NCBI GenBank assembly: GCA_025667525.1
Contig: CM046878.1
Span: 95,433,237 to 95,497,236, forward strand
Reading direction: 5' to 3'
Length of the DNA stretch: 64,000 bases
DNA from: Glebionis coronaria
Lineage: Eukaryota; Streptophyta; Magnoliopsida; Asterales; Asteraceae
Below the pieces are notes generated by a model. It had not been told where the DNA came from. It saw only the letters and a program-made list of their open reading frames with translations, and made no database searches. Within the stretch, counting starts at the first letter, position 1, and the number at the start of each line of letters is the position of its first letter. A program made the translations under genes and the position numbers. Below are positions 1-11,369 of the stretch, one piece after another.

Positions 1-493
1 TATTTCTAAGATATTCCGATTGGGGGTTGTGGCAACATTCCGATTGGGGCTTGTTTCCCACATTCCGATTGCACCATTTACATCATTCTGATCAGTAGAC
101 TTTTATGCATTCCGATCAGCCACCTTTCCCATTATTCCGATTTGTTTCGTTTCCTATATTCCGATCAGAATCAGATTCGGCAACATTCCGATGGTTTTAG
201 TTTCTTGTTTTTACAAAGTTTCCAAGTGTTAGTTTTATTAAGTGTTCAAGTATCTTTCTAATCTCGCCTTTAAGTTTTCAAGCATTAAATTTTAACTCGT
301 TATTTTTAGTTTAATCTTTAAACTTCGACTTTACTCAACGACACTTACTTATTTTCTATTAGTTTAAAATAGACAATCAACCAAACCATTCTCTTGTTCA
401 CCAAAAGACAATTGAGTCGCACTTTCGACTGGAAATCAATTCGAAGAGATCGGACGATAAGATTTTATACTTGGGATAAAAAAGCGAGTATTA
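1..493 (+). mobile_element. Athila-1 5' LTR, 3' part only
   Basis: It is collinear with 9649-10141 at a constant shift of 9648 bases. It carries the same array of ATTCCGAT motifs (1-200) and ends with TATTA at the same point where the 3' LTR ends. The primer site follows three bases later. No coding capacity. Confidence 0.92.
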
Positions 494-495
494 AA

Positions 496-510
496 TGGCG
501 CCGCTGCCGG
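496..510 (+). other. Athila-1 primer binding site (tRNA-Asp type)
   Basis: TGGCGCCGCTGCCGG starts two bases after the LTR end. It resembles the complement of the 3' end of plant tRNA-Asp, the usual Athila primer, with one apparent mismatch at the tenth base (established knowledge plus direct reading). The leader to 742 is A+T-rich and holds no clear gene. Confidence 0.75.
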
Positions 511-742
511 CTCTTTTCGTTAAGATTAACGGTTTCTAGTGAGAGACGCGTTGAATTTTGGGATCCGTTCTTTGAACGTTATTTTCCTTGCTTCAAAAAT
601 TTTCAAAAACCATAAAAAAAATATAAAATTCTTCAAAAATACAAAAACATTGAGAAAATCATAAAAAGCAATTCTTTTCCAAAGGTTTGCACCAAAAAGA
701 TTATATAGATATTCTCACTGTGTATTTTTCTTCTGCAGGTGT

Positions 743-2677
743 ATGCGTACTAGATCTTCGAACTATTCTGTGCCCAAGACTTGTGAAGATCTAGATATGG
801 CTGGTGTTAATAACAACAATAATAACCCACCTCTACCCAATTTGAATAATAATAACAACAACAACAATGTTCCCCTACCTGATTTACGAACAATGGAGGA
901 ATTGTGTCAACCCACCATGAACGGACGCGGAGGCCCGATTGCGCCGATGCACATCACGGCTCAGGAGTTTTCGTTGAAGCATCACATGATCCAACAAGTG
1001 CAAACTAACCCATTTCGCGTAATTCCGGATGATGATGCCAACAAACACCTTGACAAATTCATTACCATCACCCAAAGCATGAAGTCCCCCGGTGTTTCTA
1101 TGGATGAACTTCGCCTTCAACTATTTCCCCACTCGCTTTCTCACCATGCCGAAAAATGGTTTGACCGTCTCCCAAAGAATTCTATTCATACTTGGAATGA
1201 CATGACTCAACGCTTTTTGTCGCGCTACTTCCCACCATCCATGGTCACAAGCCTTCGTAACCAAATTAGTGGATTCATGCAAGACAATGATGAATCGCTC
1301 TTTGATGCTTGGGAACGATACAATGACTTGATCGACCGTTGTCCGAACCATAACATGCTCCCCGTCACTCTCATTGATACTTTCTATAATGGTCTCACTT
1401 TTCGTGATCGTGACACGATCAATGCCGCCACCGGTGGTACTTTTATCAAAAGGAGACCGGAGGAGTGTCGAGAGTTGATTGAAAACATGACTACTCACCA
1501 CAAGAATTGGGATTCATCCGCATCCTCAAGATCTAACTCGAGAGTCAATGTTTCTTCTACTACCTCCAATCCCGAGATAACCGAACTTACCCGACAAATC
1601 GCGGGTATGCACAAGGATTTCATGACCATGGCCACAAACCACTTTTAACAAGCTAAAGCCGTTGTTATTTCTTGTGACACATGTGGTGGTCCTCATTCTT
1701 ACAATGATTGTCCTTCTACCCCAGGCAATTTTTCTGAAAACGTTAACGCGGCATACGGTACTTATCCCACGGGAGGCTATCAAGCTCGTCCTCAAGGAGA
1801 CCGTAGCTTGCTAAGTTATCGTTCAACCAACTATCTTGCTCCACCCGGTTTCCCTCCTCAAAACCAAAACCAACAACAAAGCTATAACCGAAACAACCAA
1901 TCCCAACCTCGTGCTACCAATCAATATCAATCCCAAAGAAACCCATACCCAACTCAAGGAAATTCTCAAGCTTACCAAGCTCCACCTCTCAATCAACCGA
2001 TGGCATTGAATCAAGACGTCGAGACGTTCATGAAGACTAATCGAGAGATGGTGACGAATCTTCAGAGTCAATTCGTCAACTTGAAGGGAGAAATTGTGAA
2101 ACAAGGGAACGATATTCGAGCCGAGCTAAAGAATGACATGGCAAAACAAAGCAATGAGATTCGTGCAGACATGAGAGACTCTTTCAGCAGTCAAGCGCTT
2201 AACATACGTGATATGATCGGTTCGATATTCCAAGGTAATCAACCCTCTTCTTCGGGTACTCTTCCGAGTAACACCGTTGTGAACCCAAGAGGGGAGATGA
2301 AAGCAATCACCACTCGTAGTGGAAAAGGTTATACGGAACCCGAGCTTCCTACACCTCCACCCGTGATTATGAACAAGGAAAAAGAGCAACTTTCCTCACC
2401 TCCTTTGCCTTCTACCCCCATTTCCCCACCAACCGTGGTTGTGAGTGATCCTACTCCCCTAAAGCCTTCTTATTCATCCAATATACCTTATCCTTCAAGG
2501 TTAAGGAAAGAGAAGCAAAAGAGCAAGGATGATATTCAAGTTTCAAACTTTCTAAAAATGTTTAAACAATTGAATTTTAACATCTCCTTTGCCGAGGCTC
2601 TCGCTCACATGCCTAAATACGCGAAGATGTTTAAAGATCTTCTTAGTGACAAGGAGAAGCTTCTTGACATTGCTTAG
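743..2677 (+). pseudogene. Athila-1 gag, interrupted by one internal stop
   Basis: This is the N-terminal part of the polyprotein: structural capsid and nucleocapsid that package the element RNA. The start follows a polypyrimidine and CTGCAG stretch. Residues about 28-48 are Asn-rich (AAC/AAT runs). A retrotransposon gag domain follows at about residues 120-235, with typical W and RYFPP residues. A stop (1646-1648, TAA before CAA) breaks it. The same frame then continues through a CX2CX3HX4C knuckle (about 1670-1710), a Gln/Asn/Pro-rich stretch, a helix rich in charged residues (about 2020-2200) and a Pro-rich linker up to a second stop at 2675-2677. No frameshift is seen. Any product would be truncated unless the stops are bypassed. 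Confidence 0.88.
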
Positions 2678-5206
2678 ACCCAACTTAATGAGAATTGCTC
2701 TGCCGTTCTCTTAAGGAAATTGCCCACCAAACTTGGTGATCTGGGTCGCTTCTTGATTCCTTGCAACTTCCCGGGACTAGAGAATTGCATGGCCCTAGCC
2801 GATCTAGGTGCTAGTATAAACTTAATGCCTTTAAGTGTTTGGAAGCAATTATCTCTCCCCGAGCTAGTCCCCACCAAAATGACGTTGGAATTAGCCAACC
2901 GTACGGTTGCTTATCCAGTGAGGATAGCCGAAGACGTTTTCGTTTGTGTCGACAAATTCACCTTCCCGGCTGATTTTGTTGTCGTTGACTACGAGATGGA
3001 TCCTCATTTTCCATTAATCGTTGGACGTCCCTTCTTGAGGACCGGTCGCACTCTCATTGATGTAGCCGCGGGCGAAATAATCATGAGAGTTGGTGACGAT
3101 AAAATTGTCTTCAACATGGGTAAGATTTCTAAGCAACCTTATTCATATGAGAGTGTTAATGCTATTGATGTTCTCGATGAGGCTTGTGAAGAACATTTTC
3201 ATGATGCTTGCAAAAGTAATCTCTCTTCTCTACCCAATGTTGAGACCGTTGCCTCAATTGCTCCGGCATTGACTCCTTTTGGAGAAAGTGACTTGGATGA
3301 TTTCGAAGCTAGCTTGGGTCCTCTCGATATTAAGTATGATAATTCTTCCACCGATTGGGATGAAGACATTCGTACTATTGAGAAACTTCTCAATGAGGAC
3401 CCGTTTTTTCCTCCTTCTCCTAAAGAGGTGACTAATGATGATCCATCGTTAGTTTCACCATCTATTGAGGATCCTCCTACTCTTGAGCTTAAGGACTTAC
3501 CTCCGCATCTCGAGTACGTTTTCCTTGAAGACAACCAGAAGTTACCGGTCATCATCGCAAAGGACCTGAAAGAAGAAGAAAAATCCCGACTTCTCGCCGT
3601 ATTAAAGAATCATAAAAGAGCTATCGCTTGGAAAATCTCCGATATTCGCAGAATTGATCATCACTTTTGCACACATAAAATTCTCATGGAGGAAGACTTT
3701 AAGCCCACAATTCAAAGCCAACGAAGGGTGAATCCTAAAATCCATGAAGTCATCAAAAAAGAGGTTATCAAACTTCTTGATGCGGGTATGATTTACCCTA
3801 TTTCGGATTCACCATGGGTTAGTCCAGTCCATTGTGTGCCTAAGAAAGGTGGAATCACCGTTGTGCCCAATGCCAACAACGAGTTGATTCCTACACGTCT
3901 CGTTACTGGGTGGAGAGTTTGTATAGACTACCGCAAACTCAATGATGCCACGAGAAAGGATCATTTCCCTCTTCCTTTTATGGACCAAATTCTTGAACGT
4001 TTAGCGGGTAATGAATATTACTGCTTTCTTGATGGTTTCTCGGGTTATTTCCAAATACCCATCGATCCCCAAGATCAAGAGAAGACAACATTCACTTGTC
4101 CCTATGGCACATTTTCCTACAAAAGGATGCCTTTTGGCTTATGCAATGCCCCCGGGACTTTCCAAAGGTGCATGTTGGCTATCTTCCATGACATGGTTGA
4201 GCAAACCATGAAAGTCTTCATGGATGATTTCTCGGTCTTTGGGGATTCCTTCTCTTCTTGCCTTACCAAATTGGAACGTATGCTTAAGCGGTGCGAAGAC
4301 ACTCGCCTTGTTCTGAATTGGGAAAAATGCCATCTTATGGTAAAAGAAGGCATTGTGCTAGGACACAAAATCTCTAAAGACGGTCTTGAAGTCGACCGTG
4401 CTAAAGTAGATGTCATAGCCAAATTACCTCCACCTTCAACCGTGAAGGGTGTGAGAAGTTTTCTGGGTCATGCGAGCTTCTATCGTCGATTCATTCAGGA
4501 TTTTTCTAAAATCGCTCGCCCGATGACCCACCTCTTGGAAAAAGATACTCCTTTTATCTTTTCTAAAGAGTGTATTGAAGCCTTCAATCTTCTTAAGGAT
4601 AAGCTAACTAAGGCACCGGTCTTGGTTACCCCTAATTGGGAGCTACCCTTTGAATTGATGTGCGATGCTAGCGATTTTGCTATTGGTGCGGTTTTGGGCC
4701 AAAGAGTGAATAAACACTTCCAACCAATCCACTATGCCAGCAAAACAATGACGGGGGCTCAATTGCATTATATGACAACAGAAAAAGAGCTTTTAGCTGT
4801 TGTCTATGCTTTTGAAAAATTTCGCCCCTATCTTGTTTTATCCACCACCATCGTTTAGACGGACCATTCCGCGTTGAAGTACTTGATGACTAAGCACGAC
4901 TCTAAGCCAAGACTTCTTCGTTGGGTTTTACTCCTTCAAGAATTCAACATTGAAATTCGTGACAAGAAGGGTGCTGAAAACCTAGCCGTGGATCATCTTA
5001 GTAGTCTTGAGGATCCATATCAAGGGGATCATCCGAACAAAGAGATCAATGACTCTTTTCCCCTTGAGACCTTAATGTCTATTAATCTCAATCTGGATGA
5101 CACCCCGTGGTTTGCCGACATTGCAAACTACTTAGCGGGTGGTGTTCTAATCAAAGGGTTAGCATCCCAACAAAAGAAGAAGTTCTTGAATTATGTTAAG
5201 ACTTAA
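2678..5206 (+). pseudogene. Athila-1 protease, reverse transcriptase and RNase H
   Basis: This stretch is in the same frame as gag. The protease has the Athila-style active site D-L-G-A-S (Asp codon at 2801), replacing the usual D-T-G. RT spans about 3690-4430 with YRKLND, FLDGFSGY, MPFGLCNAP and the catalytic F-M-D-D (4217-4228). RNase H begins near CDASDFAIGAVLG (about 4660) and includes TEKELLAVVYAFEKFR. Stops lie at 4856-4858, inside RNase H just before TDHSALKYL, and at 5204-5206. The frame is otherwise open for 2.5 kb, so decay is light. The stop-free part 2720-4858 covers PR, RT and half of RNase H. Confidence 0.9.
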
Positions 5207-6391
5207 TTTTGGGATGACCCTTTTCTATTCAAACAATATGTTGATCTGATCATTCGACGATGTGTTGATGGACCGGCAGCTTTGCAAATCCTTGCTGCTT
5301 GCCATAAAGGACCCACTGGTGGTCACTTTGGTCCCAACTACACCGCTAAGAAAGTGTTTGACTCTGGATTCTATTGGCCCACCATTTATCGTGACGCTCA
5401 CGAAATGGTTAAGCATTGTGATGCTTGCCAACGCCAAGGCAAGATCACACATAAAGATGAGATGCCTCAAAATTTCATACAAGAATGTGAAATCTTTGAC
5501 GTATGGGGCATCGACTTTATGGGGCCATTTCCATCCTCCAAAGGGAACAAGTACATCCTCGTAGCCGTTGACTACATTTCTAAATGGGTTGAAGCTAAGG
5601 CTCTCCCTACAAACGATGCGAGGGTGGTTGTGAACTTTTTAAAGCAGTTGTTTGCTCGATTCGGCGTTCCTCGTGCTAATATCAGTGACCGCGTGACTTA
5701 TTTTTGCAATGATCAATTTGCAAGAGTCATGGCTAAGTATGGTGTCAATCACCGTCTTTCCACCGCCTATCATCCCCAAACCAATGGTCAAGCCGAGATT
5801 TCCAACCGTGGATTGAAGCGAATTTTGGAGCGTACTGTGGGAGAGCATCGCGCCGTGTGGGCCGATAAGTTAGATGATGCTCTGTGGGCTTTCCGTACTG
5901 CTTATAAGACCCCGATCGGTTGTACACCTTATCGTCTTGTGTACGGGAAAGCATGCCACCTCCCCATCAAGCTGGAACATAAGGCGCACTGGGCCTTGAA
6001 GTGGGCTAACTTCGACATCCACAAAGCCGGTGATCATCGCAAGATTCAACTCAACAAGCTCAACGAACTGAGGAATGAAGCTTACGAGAACTCACTGATC
6101 TACAAGGAGAAGACCAAGATCATTCATGACGCAAAGATTAAGAACCGAGAGTTCCACGTTGGTGATCAAGTCTTACTTTTTAACTCTTGGTTGAAGATCT
6201 TCTCTGGTAAGTTGAAGAGCCGCTGGTCTGGTCCATTCACCGTCGCCAAAGTCTTTCCATATGGGACCATTGAGCTTTCTCAGCCAAATGGGCCCAATTT
6301 CAAGGTGAATGGCCAGCGTTTGAAGCTGTACTTTGGTGAGGACATCTCTCATGAGATGATTCCATTCTTCACCACGTTCCCCATGAACTAA
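5207..6391 (+). pseudogene. Athila-1 integrase
   Basis: Still in the gag-pol frame. The HHCC zinc-binding part ([10 protein letters not shown] followed by HCDACQRQG) is present. The catalytic core has WGIDFMGPF (first Asp), SDRVTYF (second Asp; the Gly normally following SDR is Val) and [14 protein letters not shown] (Glu). A C-terminal DNA-binding region follows ([28 protein letters not shown]), ending at the stop 6389-6391. No chromodomain is present, as expected for Athila. All three DDE residues remain, so this is the best preserved part of the element. Confidence 0.9.
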
Positions 6392-8410
6392 ATTGGGTCG
6401 AGTCAGGCTCGTGACTCGGTGAACAAAAGCAAGCGCTTCTCGGGAGGCAACCCGTGATCTATCCTTTACTGCTTTCATAATAAGTGTAGGGGGAGCCCCG
6501 TATGTGTTTGTTGTCTTGTTTCTTATCTTGTGCAGGGATTCAAGCTTCAAAGAGCATCTTGATGACTTTTGACGAACCGTGATACCGTGTTTCCATCTTC
6601 CCGATTCTATCCCAAACTCTTGTGATTCAATATTTCATATTTTATATGTTCACGTTGAATTCACTTTAGTTGTCCTTCCCTTAGCAAGATTTAAACAAAG
6701 TGCACAATGTCCTAAGTGTAGGGGAGTTTACTCCCACATGCTTAAACATCGAGGACAATGTTTATCTCAAATGTAGGGGGACTTCTATCGAAGTAAGTGG
6801 TCTTTTCCATGAATTTGCCCTCATTTTAACCGGAAAATTTGAATTTTCGACATTTTTCAAAATTTTTAATCTATTTTGGCCTTGTTGTATAGTGGTATTT
6901 TTCTTTATTATGGTTATTTTCTTTCCTTGCTTAAATAAAGTGGTTTTAAATTTTTCTTAGTCATGAATATTTTGACTCAACCCGAGTTTACTTATCTAAG
7001 TTTACTCTAGCTAGTATCCTTAACGTGTTTAAGTCAAGTTTTGCTAGGCTTTTATATAGGGAGCTATAAAACGCGAAAGTCTTAACTCTCACGGGTTAAG
7101 AACAAGAACTTTTCGCATGTTCCTATAATTGATCCTAGAGAGTTGTTTATCAAGGGAACTTTAAAATGCGATTTCTAAACTTGAAAAAGTTTAAGAATTT
7201 GCAAGATCTTATAGATGACTCGAAAAGCCAAAACTTTGATTTAATAGGCTAAGCATCCACGAGTCTCATTCCTTGAGATTTTAAACTGTGGAGGACGAGA
7301 GATGATAGAGTCAATTATAAGTTTGGTATGCTTTCGTAAATTTTTGTGAGTTAATTATAAGCCTATTCTCCCTTCGCTTGTTAATAAATTTATCTGCAAT
7401 AAATAAGGTTCTATGATTTAAAAGGTTACTTAGCTTCTAGCCCAAGATCGTTTAAAAGTTGCTCGGTATTAATTAGAGTTCATAGCCAAGGCATAACTTA
7501 TTGAAGCGGGATGCGAAGATTGGCGAGTCCGAAAAGGCCCTAACAAGGCATGAGGGCTACATTTTGTTGCTAAACATCCAAAAGTGATGTGAAGAATCAT
7601 TTATCGAATATCAATATGAAGGATCGAGACACACGACAAAAAGCAAGAACTCCCCAAAAGTCATGGAGAAGTCTATCCAAAAAGGCCCTAACAAGGTATG
7701 AGGATAAATAGATCCAAGTCCTAAAAGGAGGCGGATCGTTGTATATCAAGGTCCAAAATAAAGCTTGGATAAAAATGAAGAAGTCGTGGTCCAAATATGA
7801 AGAATCTCTCAAAAATTCAAGTGAAGAAATTCCTATTATGAAGAGAAGACCATAATTTCAAGAACGTCTCTCAAAGATTTGAAGTATGAAGTCGCTGCCA
7901 AATATCGGTCCGAGAAAGGTCTCAAATCGTGAAGCGAGTTATGCCAAGATATGAACTTTATGAGGTCCCGAGAAGCAGTTTTAAAAGATTTTGTCCTTTA
8001 GCTAACTATTGATTAAATCGTTCACTTTATTTTCGGCCTAAATAACTATCAAAATAAGTCAAACAATGCATCCTCGTGATCATTCAAGACAAAAATAAAA
8101 TATAAGGGATACACCTAGGAATAAGGGAGTCTAAGTAAATAATTGGCCCACGTGAATTCGTGTTAAATTGCTAACTTGTAATAACAATGATCTCGTTTTT
8201 AAGCTTGGTATGGGGAACGTGAAACTTGAGGATGATAAACGTTCATGGCAGCCAAAACCCAATGTAAGTTTTTAATTTCTTTACTTGTTTCTATCATTTT
8301 ATTTTTCTTAGATGTTTAATATTTAATAAAGGACAAGGTGGATTATTTATGACGGAAGATGTAAACCGTGCTTTAGAAGTAATGCATTGCATGAGGGCAT
8401 TGCAATGGTC
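6392..8410 (+). other. Athila-1 3' noncoding region, no env-like gene
   Basis: Two kilobases between integrase and polypurine tract. Many Athila elements carry an env-like frame here, but I see none. The longest local frame (6700-6960) ends in a hydrophobic stretch but has no signal peptide or other env hallmark. The region holds several copies of a polypurine-tract-like motif (separate entry) and some imperfect short repeats such as AAAAGGCCCTAACAAGG (about 7533 and 7680). Confidence 0.7.
6482..6781 (+). repeat. Three polypurine-tract-like motifs upstream of the real one
   Basis: AAGTGTAGGGGGA at 6482-6494, AAGTGTAGGGGA at 6714-6725 and AAATGTAGGGGGA at about 6769-6781 nearly match AAGTGTAGGGGA at 8411-8422 beside the 3' LTR. 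Seen directly. Their role, if any, is unknown. Confidence 0.75.
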
Positions 8411-8425
8411 AAGTGTAGGGGATTT
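8411..8425 (+). other. Athila-1 polypurine tract
   Basis: AAGTGTAGGGGATTT lies directly before the 3' LTR, the site where plus-strand DNA synthesis would be primed. The exact purine core is GTAGGGGA. Confidence 0.7.
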
Positions 8426-8865
8426 TAATAAGTGTGAAAACACTTATCCTTTTACCACTTATTTCCAATAATAACAAGACCAAAACGTGTATTTTATGTC
8501 GTAAAAGTCAGAATTATGCGTGGTTTGTGTTTTTATTGTGTTTTAGGACCAAAAGATGAAAAAGGAAGAAAACACGGGCTTTCACGGGCTTTTATCGAAG
8601 AAAACGGGAAAAGACGAAGTCAAAAGATCAAGAATGCATAAAGAACGGAAGTCCAAGGCCTATTCTGAAGATTTATCGAAGAAAAAGTCAAAAGACGGAA
8701 TTTTAATGATGTCGAAGAACTCAAGTCTAAATTAAAGAAGAAAATTATCAAGACAAGTTCAAATCCCGAGACGACGTCGAGAAAAGACAAAGAATTAAAT
8801 CGAGTCGAGAAGACGTGAAGAAAGAAAGAAAGAAGAGGCAACACATGCACTCCTTCCATTTTTCC

Positions 8866-8897
8866 TATAAATACCCTCCTAATACACATTAGGAGGG
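8866..8897 (+). promoter_or_regulatory. Athila-1 LTR core promoter: TATA box followed by a perfect palindrome
   Basis: TATAAATA (8866-8873) is followed at once by CCCTCCTAAT (8874-8883), a 4-base spacer ACAC and the exact inverse ATTAGGAGGG (8888-8897). With a normal 25-35 bp distance from TATA to start, the palindrome fills the interval up to the expected start site. The start site itself is inferred. Confidence 0.7.
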
Positions 8898-9169
8898 TGG
8901 TTAGTTTTTAGTTTTAGTTTTCATATTTCACTTTTCTTTCTAGTTTTTAAAGAGAGAAAGTTCTCCACTTTCTCTCACTAAGTTTTCATCTTTCTTTCTT
9001 TTAATCTTTCAAGATTAAACATTTGTGTATTGTTGATTTCATTAATCAAGTTCTAGTTAAGCTTTTAATCTTTCATCTCATTCTACCTTTCTTTGATTTT
9101 TAGATTAATTTTGGTGCGAATTTCATTTGATCCGTGTTGTTCTTAATGATTTCATGCTTAAAAAGTTAA

Positions 9170-9425
9170 TCTTTTTATGCTTACATAAGCTTTCATTCGA
9201 TTAAGCTTTAAGATTTGTGTGCTTATTGGCTTATTCGCTTCTTTTAGCTTATTTACTTTTTAAAAGTTTTCCTAAAAAGTTTATCTTTTTATGGTTTGAT
9301 TCAAAAGATTGATTAATTTAAGTTTGGATAAGTTGTTATTAGTGCTTATTTTGTCCCTTTCATTTTAGATTCGTGCAAGTTTTAGTTTGAGCTTATTCAT
9401 TATAGCTTATAGCTTGGCTTATTTC
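9170..9425 (+). repeat. GCTTAT motif cluster in Athila-1 LTR
   Basis: At least seven GCTTAT copies, mostly as GCTTATT, plus one ATAAGC lie in this 250-bp A+T-rich stretch. The Athila-2 LTR shows a similar cluster in the same orientation relative to its element (41430-42310). Confidence 0.6.
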
Positions 9426-9438
9426 GAATCCCACATAA

Positions 9439-9845
9439 ATCGGAAAGGGTCTAAACCCCTTTCCGATCACTGTATTCCGACCACCACCCTACCCCTTTAT
9501 TCCGATCATCAAGATCGGAAAAGGGTTTGTGTTTTCCGATTTAAGCATCTATATTTCGATCACCTTGGATCGGAATAGGGTTTAATATTCCGACGGTGGG
9601 TATTGTATTATTCCGATTGACACGGTTTCTAGTTATTCCGATTGGCATTATTTCTAAGATATTCCGATTGGGGGTTGTGGAAACATTCCGATTGGGGCTT
9701 GTTTCCCACATTCCGATTGTACCATTTACATCATTCCGATCAGTAGTCTTTTAGGCATTCCGATCAGCCACCTTTCCCATTATTCCGATTTGTTTCGTTT
9801 CCTATATTCCGATCAGAATCAGATTCGGCAACATTCCGATGGTTT
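9439..9845 (+). repeat. ATTCCGAT motif array in Athila-1 LTR
   Basis: About sixteen direct copies of TTCCGAT/TTCCGAC (mostly ATTCCGATT or ATTCCGATC) and three inverted copies (ATCGGAA) are spaced about 20-35 bp apart. The sequence between copies is not repeated. The 5' LTR has the same motifs at 1-200. This is not a simple tandem repeat, because only the octamer is conserved. Confidence 0.85.
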
Positions 9846-10141
9846 TAGTTTCTTGTTTTTACAAAGTTTCCAAGTGTTAGTTTTATTAAGTGTTCAAGTA
9901 TCTTTCTAATCTCTCCTTTAAGTTTTCAAGCATTAAATTTTAACTCGTTATTTTTAGTTTAATCTTTAAACTTCGACTTTAATCAACGACACTTACTTAT
10001 TTGCTATTAGTTTAAAATAGACAATCAACCAAATCATTCTCTTGTTCACCAAAAGACAATTAAGTCGCACTTTCGACTGGAAATCAATTCGAAGAGATCG
10101 GACGATAAGATTTTATACTTGGGATAAAAAACCGAGTATTA

Positions 10142-11369
10142 CTCACTTGAACTTGCTTTGCAAAATAAAGTTGGCAGCTTTTCAAATGATACATCTTTAG
10201 AAGTAAAATTATATGAGTCATGTCGACTATTAAACGAAAAAAGTCTTGATATTTCGGATTTGAAAGCTCAGTTACAAGAAAAAGACATAGCAATAGCAGA
10301 GTTGAAGAAACTCGTTGCTAAGATGGGTGGGAAATTTATGAAACCTAGCGTTAGGCAACCTGTTGTTAGACAACCCAATGCCTCTAGAGTGAATAGATCC
10401 TCTATCTTGGGAAAACCATCTACTTTCTCAAATTCTTCGTTTGCAAAACCTGTGTTTGCCTCCAAGATGGATGGAAAGGAAAGGTTACCACATACTCAAC
10501 CTATAAGGAATGCTATAGCACCAAGCGTTAAGCACAATAATGTGATTAAACCAGGGATGTATAAAATGACCACTAAACCCACAAACAAAGTTAGTCACTC
10601 ACCTCAGACTTCTAGAAACACTAATATTCGTGTGTCTTCTACTACAGGAGTAGTCTCCACTGCTAGTGTTAGCCGGCCACAACTTAAGAGCACTCAAGTG
10701 AATGATAAGGTCTGGAAACACAAGAGTCAAGGGAATATGAAGGAAGTAGAAGAACACCCTAGGATTTTTAATGTTTTTAAGAATAAAAAGTATGTAATCG
10801 CATGTAATGACGATTTGAATGATTTGAATGATTTGAATGATTTGAATGCTATGAATGTGAAATTTGTTTGTGTCAAATGTGGAAAGTGTGCTAATGCTAA
10901 TCATTCTATGTGTGCTATGAATAATGTCAAAGGCGTAGAAACTAGAACTAAGAAGCAAGTTGCGATGCCTATTAGTGCTAGTAAACCCAAACACAAAGTG
11001 AACCATTCTGGTGCAACCCCCACTAAGAAAAGTAATGCATCAGACTCCACCACTAAGAACCCTAGAAGCATAATTAAGGAATTATATGAGTCTGCTAGCA
11101 AGTCTTGGAAATGGTGGTTTGCTAATCAATGTCCTCCAGGATATAAATGGATGCCTAAAGTTAGGACAAAAAATGTGACAACGACTGTTAGTTTGCCTTT
11201 AAATGTTGCTAAGGACACTAATGATTCTACAATCACAACTATTGTGGTATCCAATTTAGCAAATGCTCCATCGTGTTCTAACTCTTCTGCAGGTGATACA
11301 AATAATTATCTTCATACTGGACTCCGGATGCACGAAGCACATGACGGGGAATCTCAAGCTTCTAATTAA
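10142..11369 (+). pseudogene. Copia-1 gag, C-terminal part
   Basis: The frame is already open at the Athila-1 boundary, so the N-terminal part is missing from this window. It begins with a predicted coiled coil (LNEKSLDISDLKAQLQEKDI), followed by a basic Ser/Asn/Lys-rich region. A repeat of Asp-Leu-Asn from four GATTTGAAT units lies near 10811-10850. A Cys/His cluster (CVKCGKCANANHSMC) is near 10870-10915. A small frameshift near 11290-11310 separates it from the protease frame, after which the gag frame runs to a chance stop at 11369. Confidence 0.8.

Larger units (their letters stand above)
1..10141 (+). mobile_element. Athila-1, Ty3/Gypsy LTR retrotransposon (Athila lineage), nearly complete
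   Basis: The order is partial 5' LTR, tRNA-Asp-like primer site, gag, protease, RT, RNase H, integrase, long 3' noncoding region, polypurine tract and 3' LTR, the usual Ty3/Gypsy order. The Athila assignment rests on the D-L-G-A-S protease motif, the FMDD box of RT and the tRNA-Asp type primer site (family knowledge). Base 1 aligns with 9649, so about 1.2 kb of the 5' LTR lies outside the window. The element is inserted in the gag of Copia-1, which resumes at 10142. The target duplication cannot be checked because the left end is missing. I count about 11 mismatches over the 493 shared LTR bases, so the insertion is fairly young. Confidence 0.9.
8426..10141 (+). mobile_element. Athila-1 3' LTR
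   Basis: About 1716 bp, bounded by a short inverted repeat TAATA (8426-8430) and TATTA (10137-10141) rather than the common TG/CA. The right edge is where identity with the 5' LTR ends and the Copia-1 gag frame begins. The LTR contains a TATA box with a palindrome (8866-8897), a cluster of GCTTAT motifs and an array of ATTCCGAT motifs. Confidence 0.85.

Noticed and set aside
1121..1501. Antisense open frames opposite Athila-1 gag
   Set aside because: Shadows of the coding strand; no domain or promoter.
6700..6960. Possible env-like gene downstream of Athila-1 pol (86 codons, hydrophobic end)
   Set aside because: Too short, no signal peptide or conserved features, spans polypurine-like motifs. 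A chance frame.
9439..9845. CRISPR-like array because of regularly spaced short repeats
   Set aside because: The repeat is only eight bases, occurs in both orientations with irregular spacing, and sits in a plant LTR. No cas genes.
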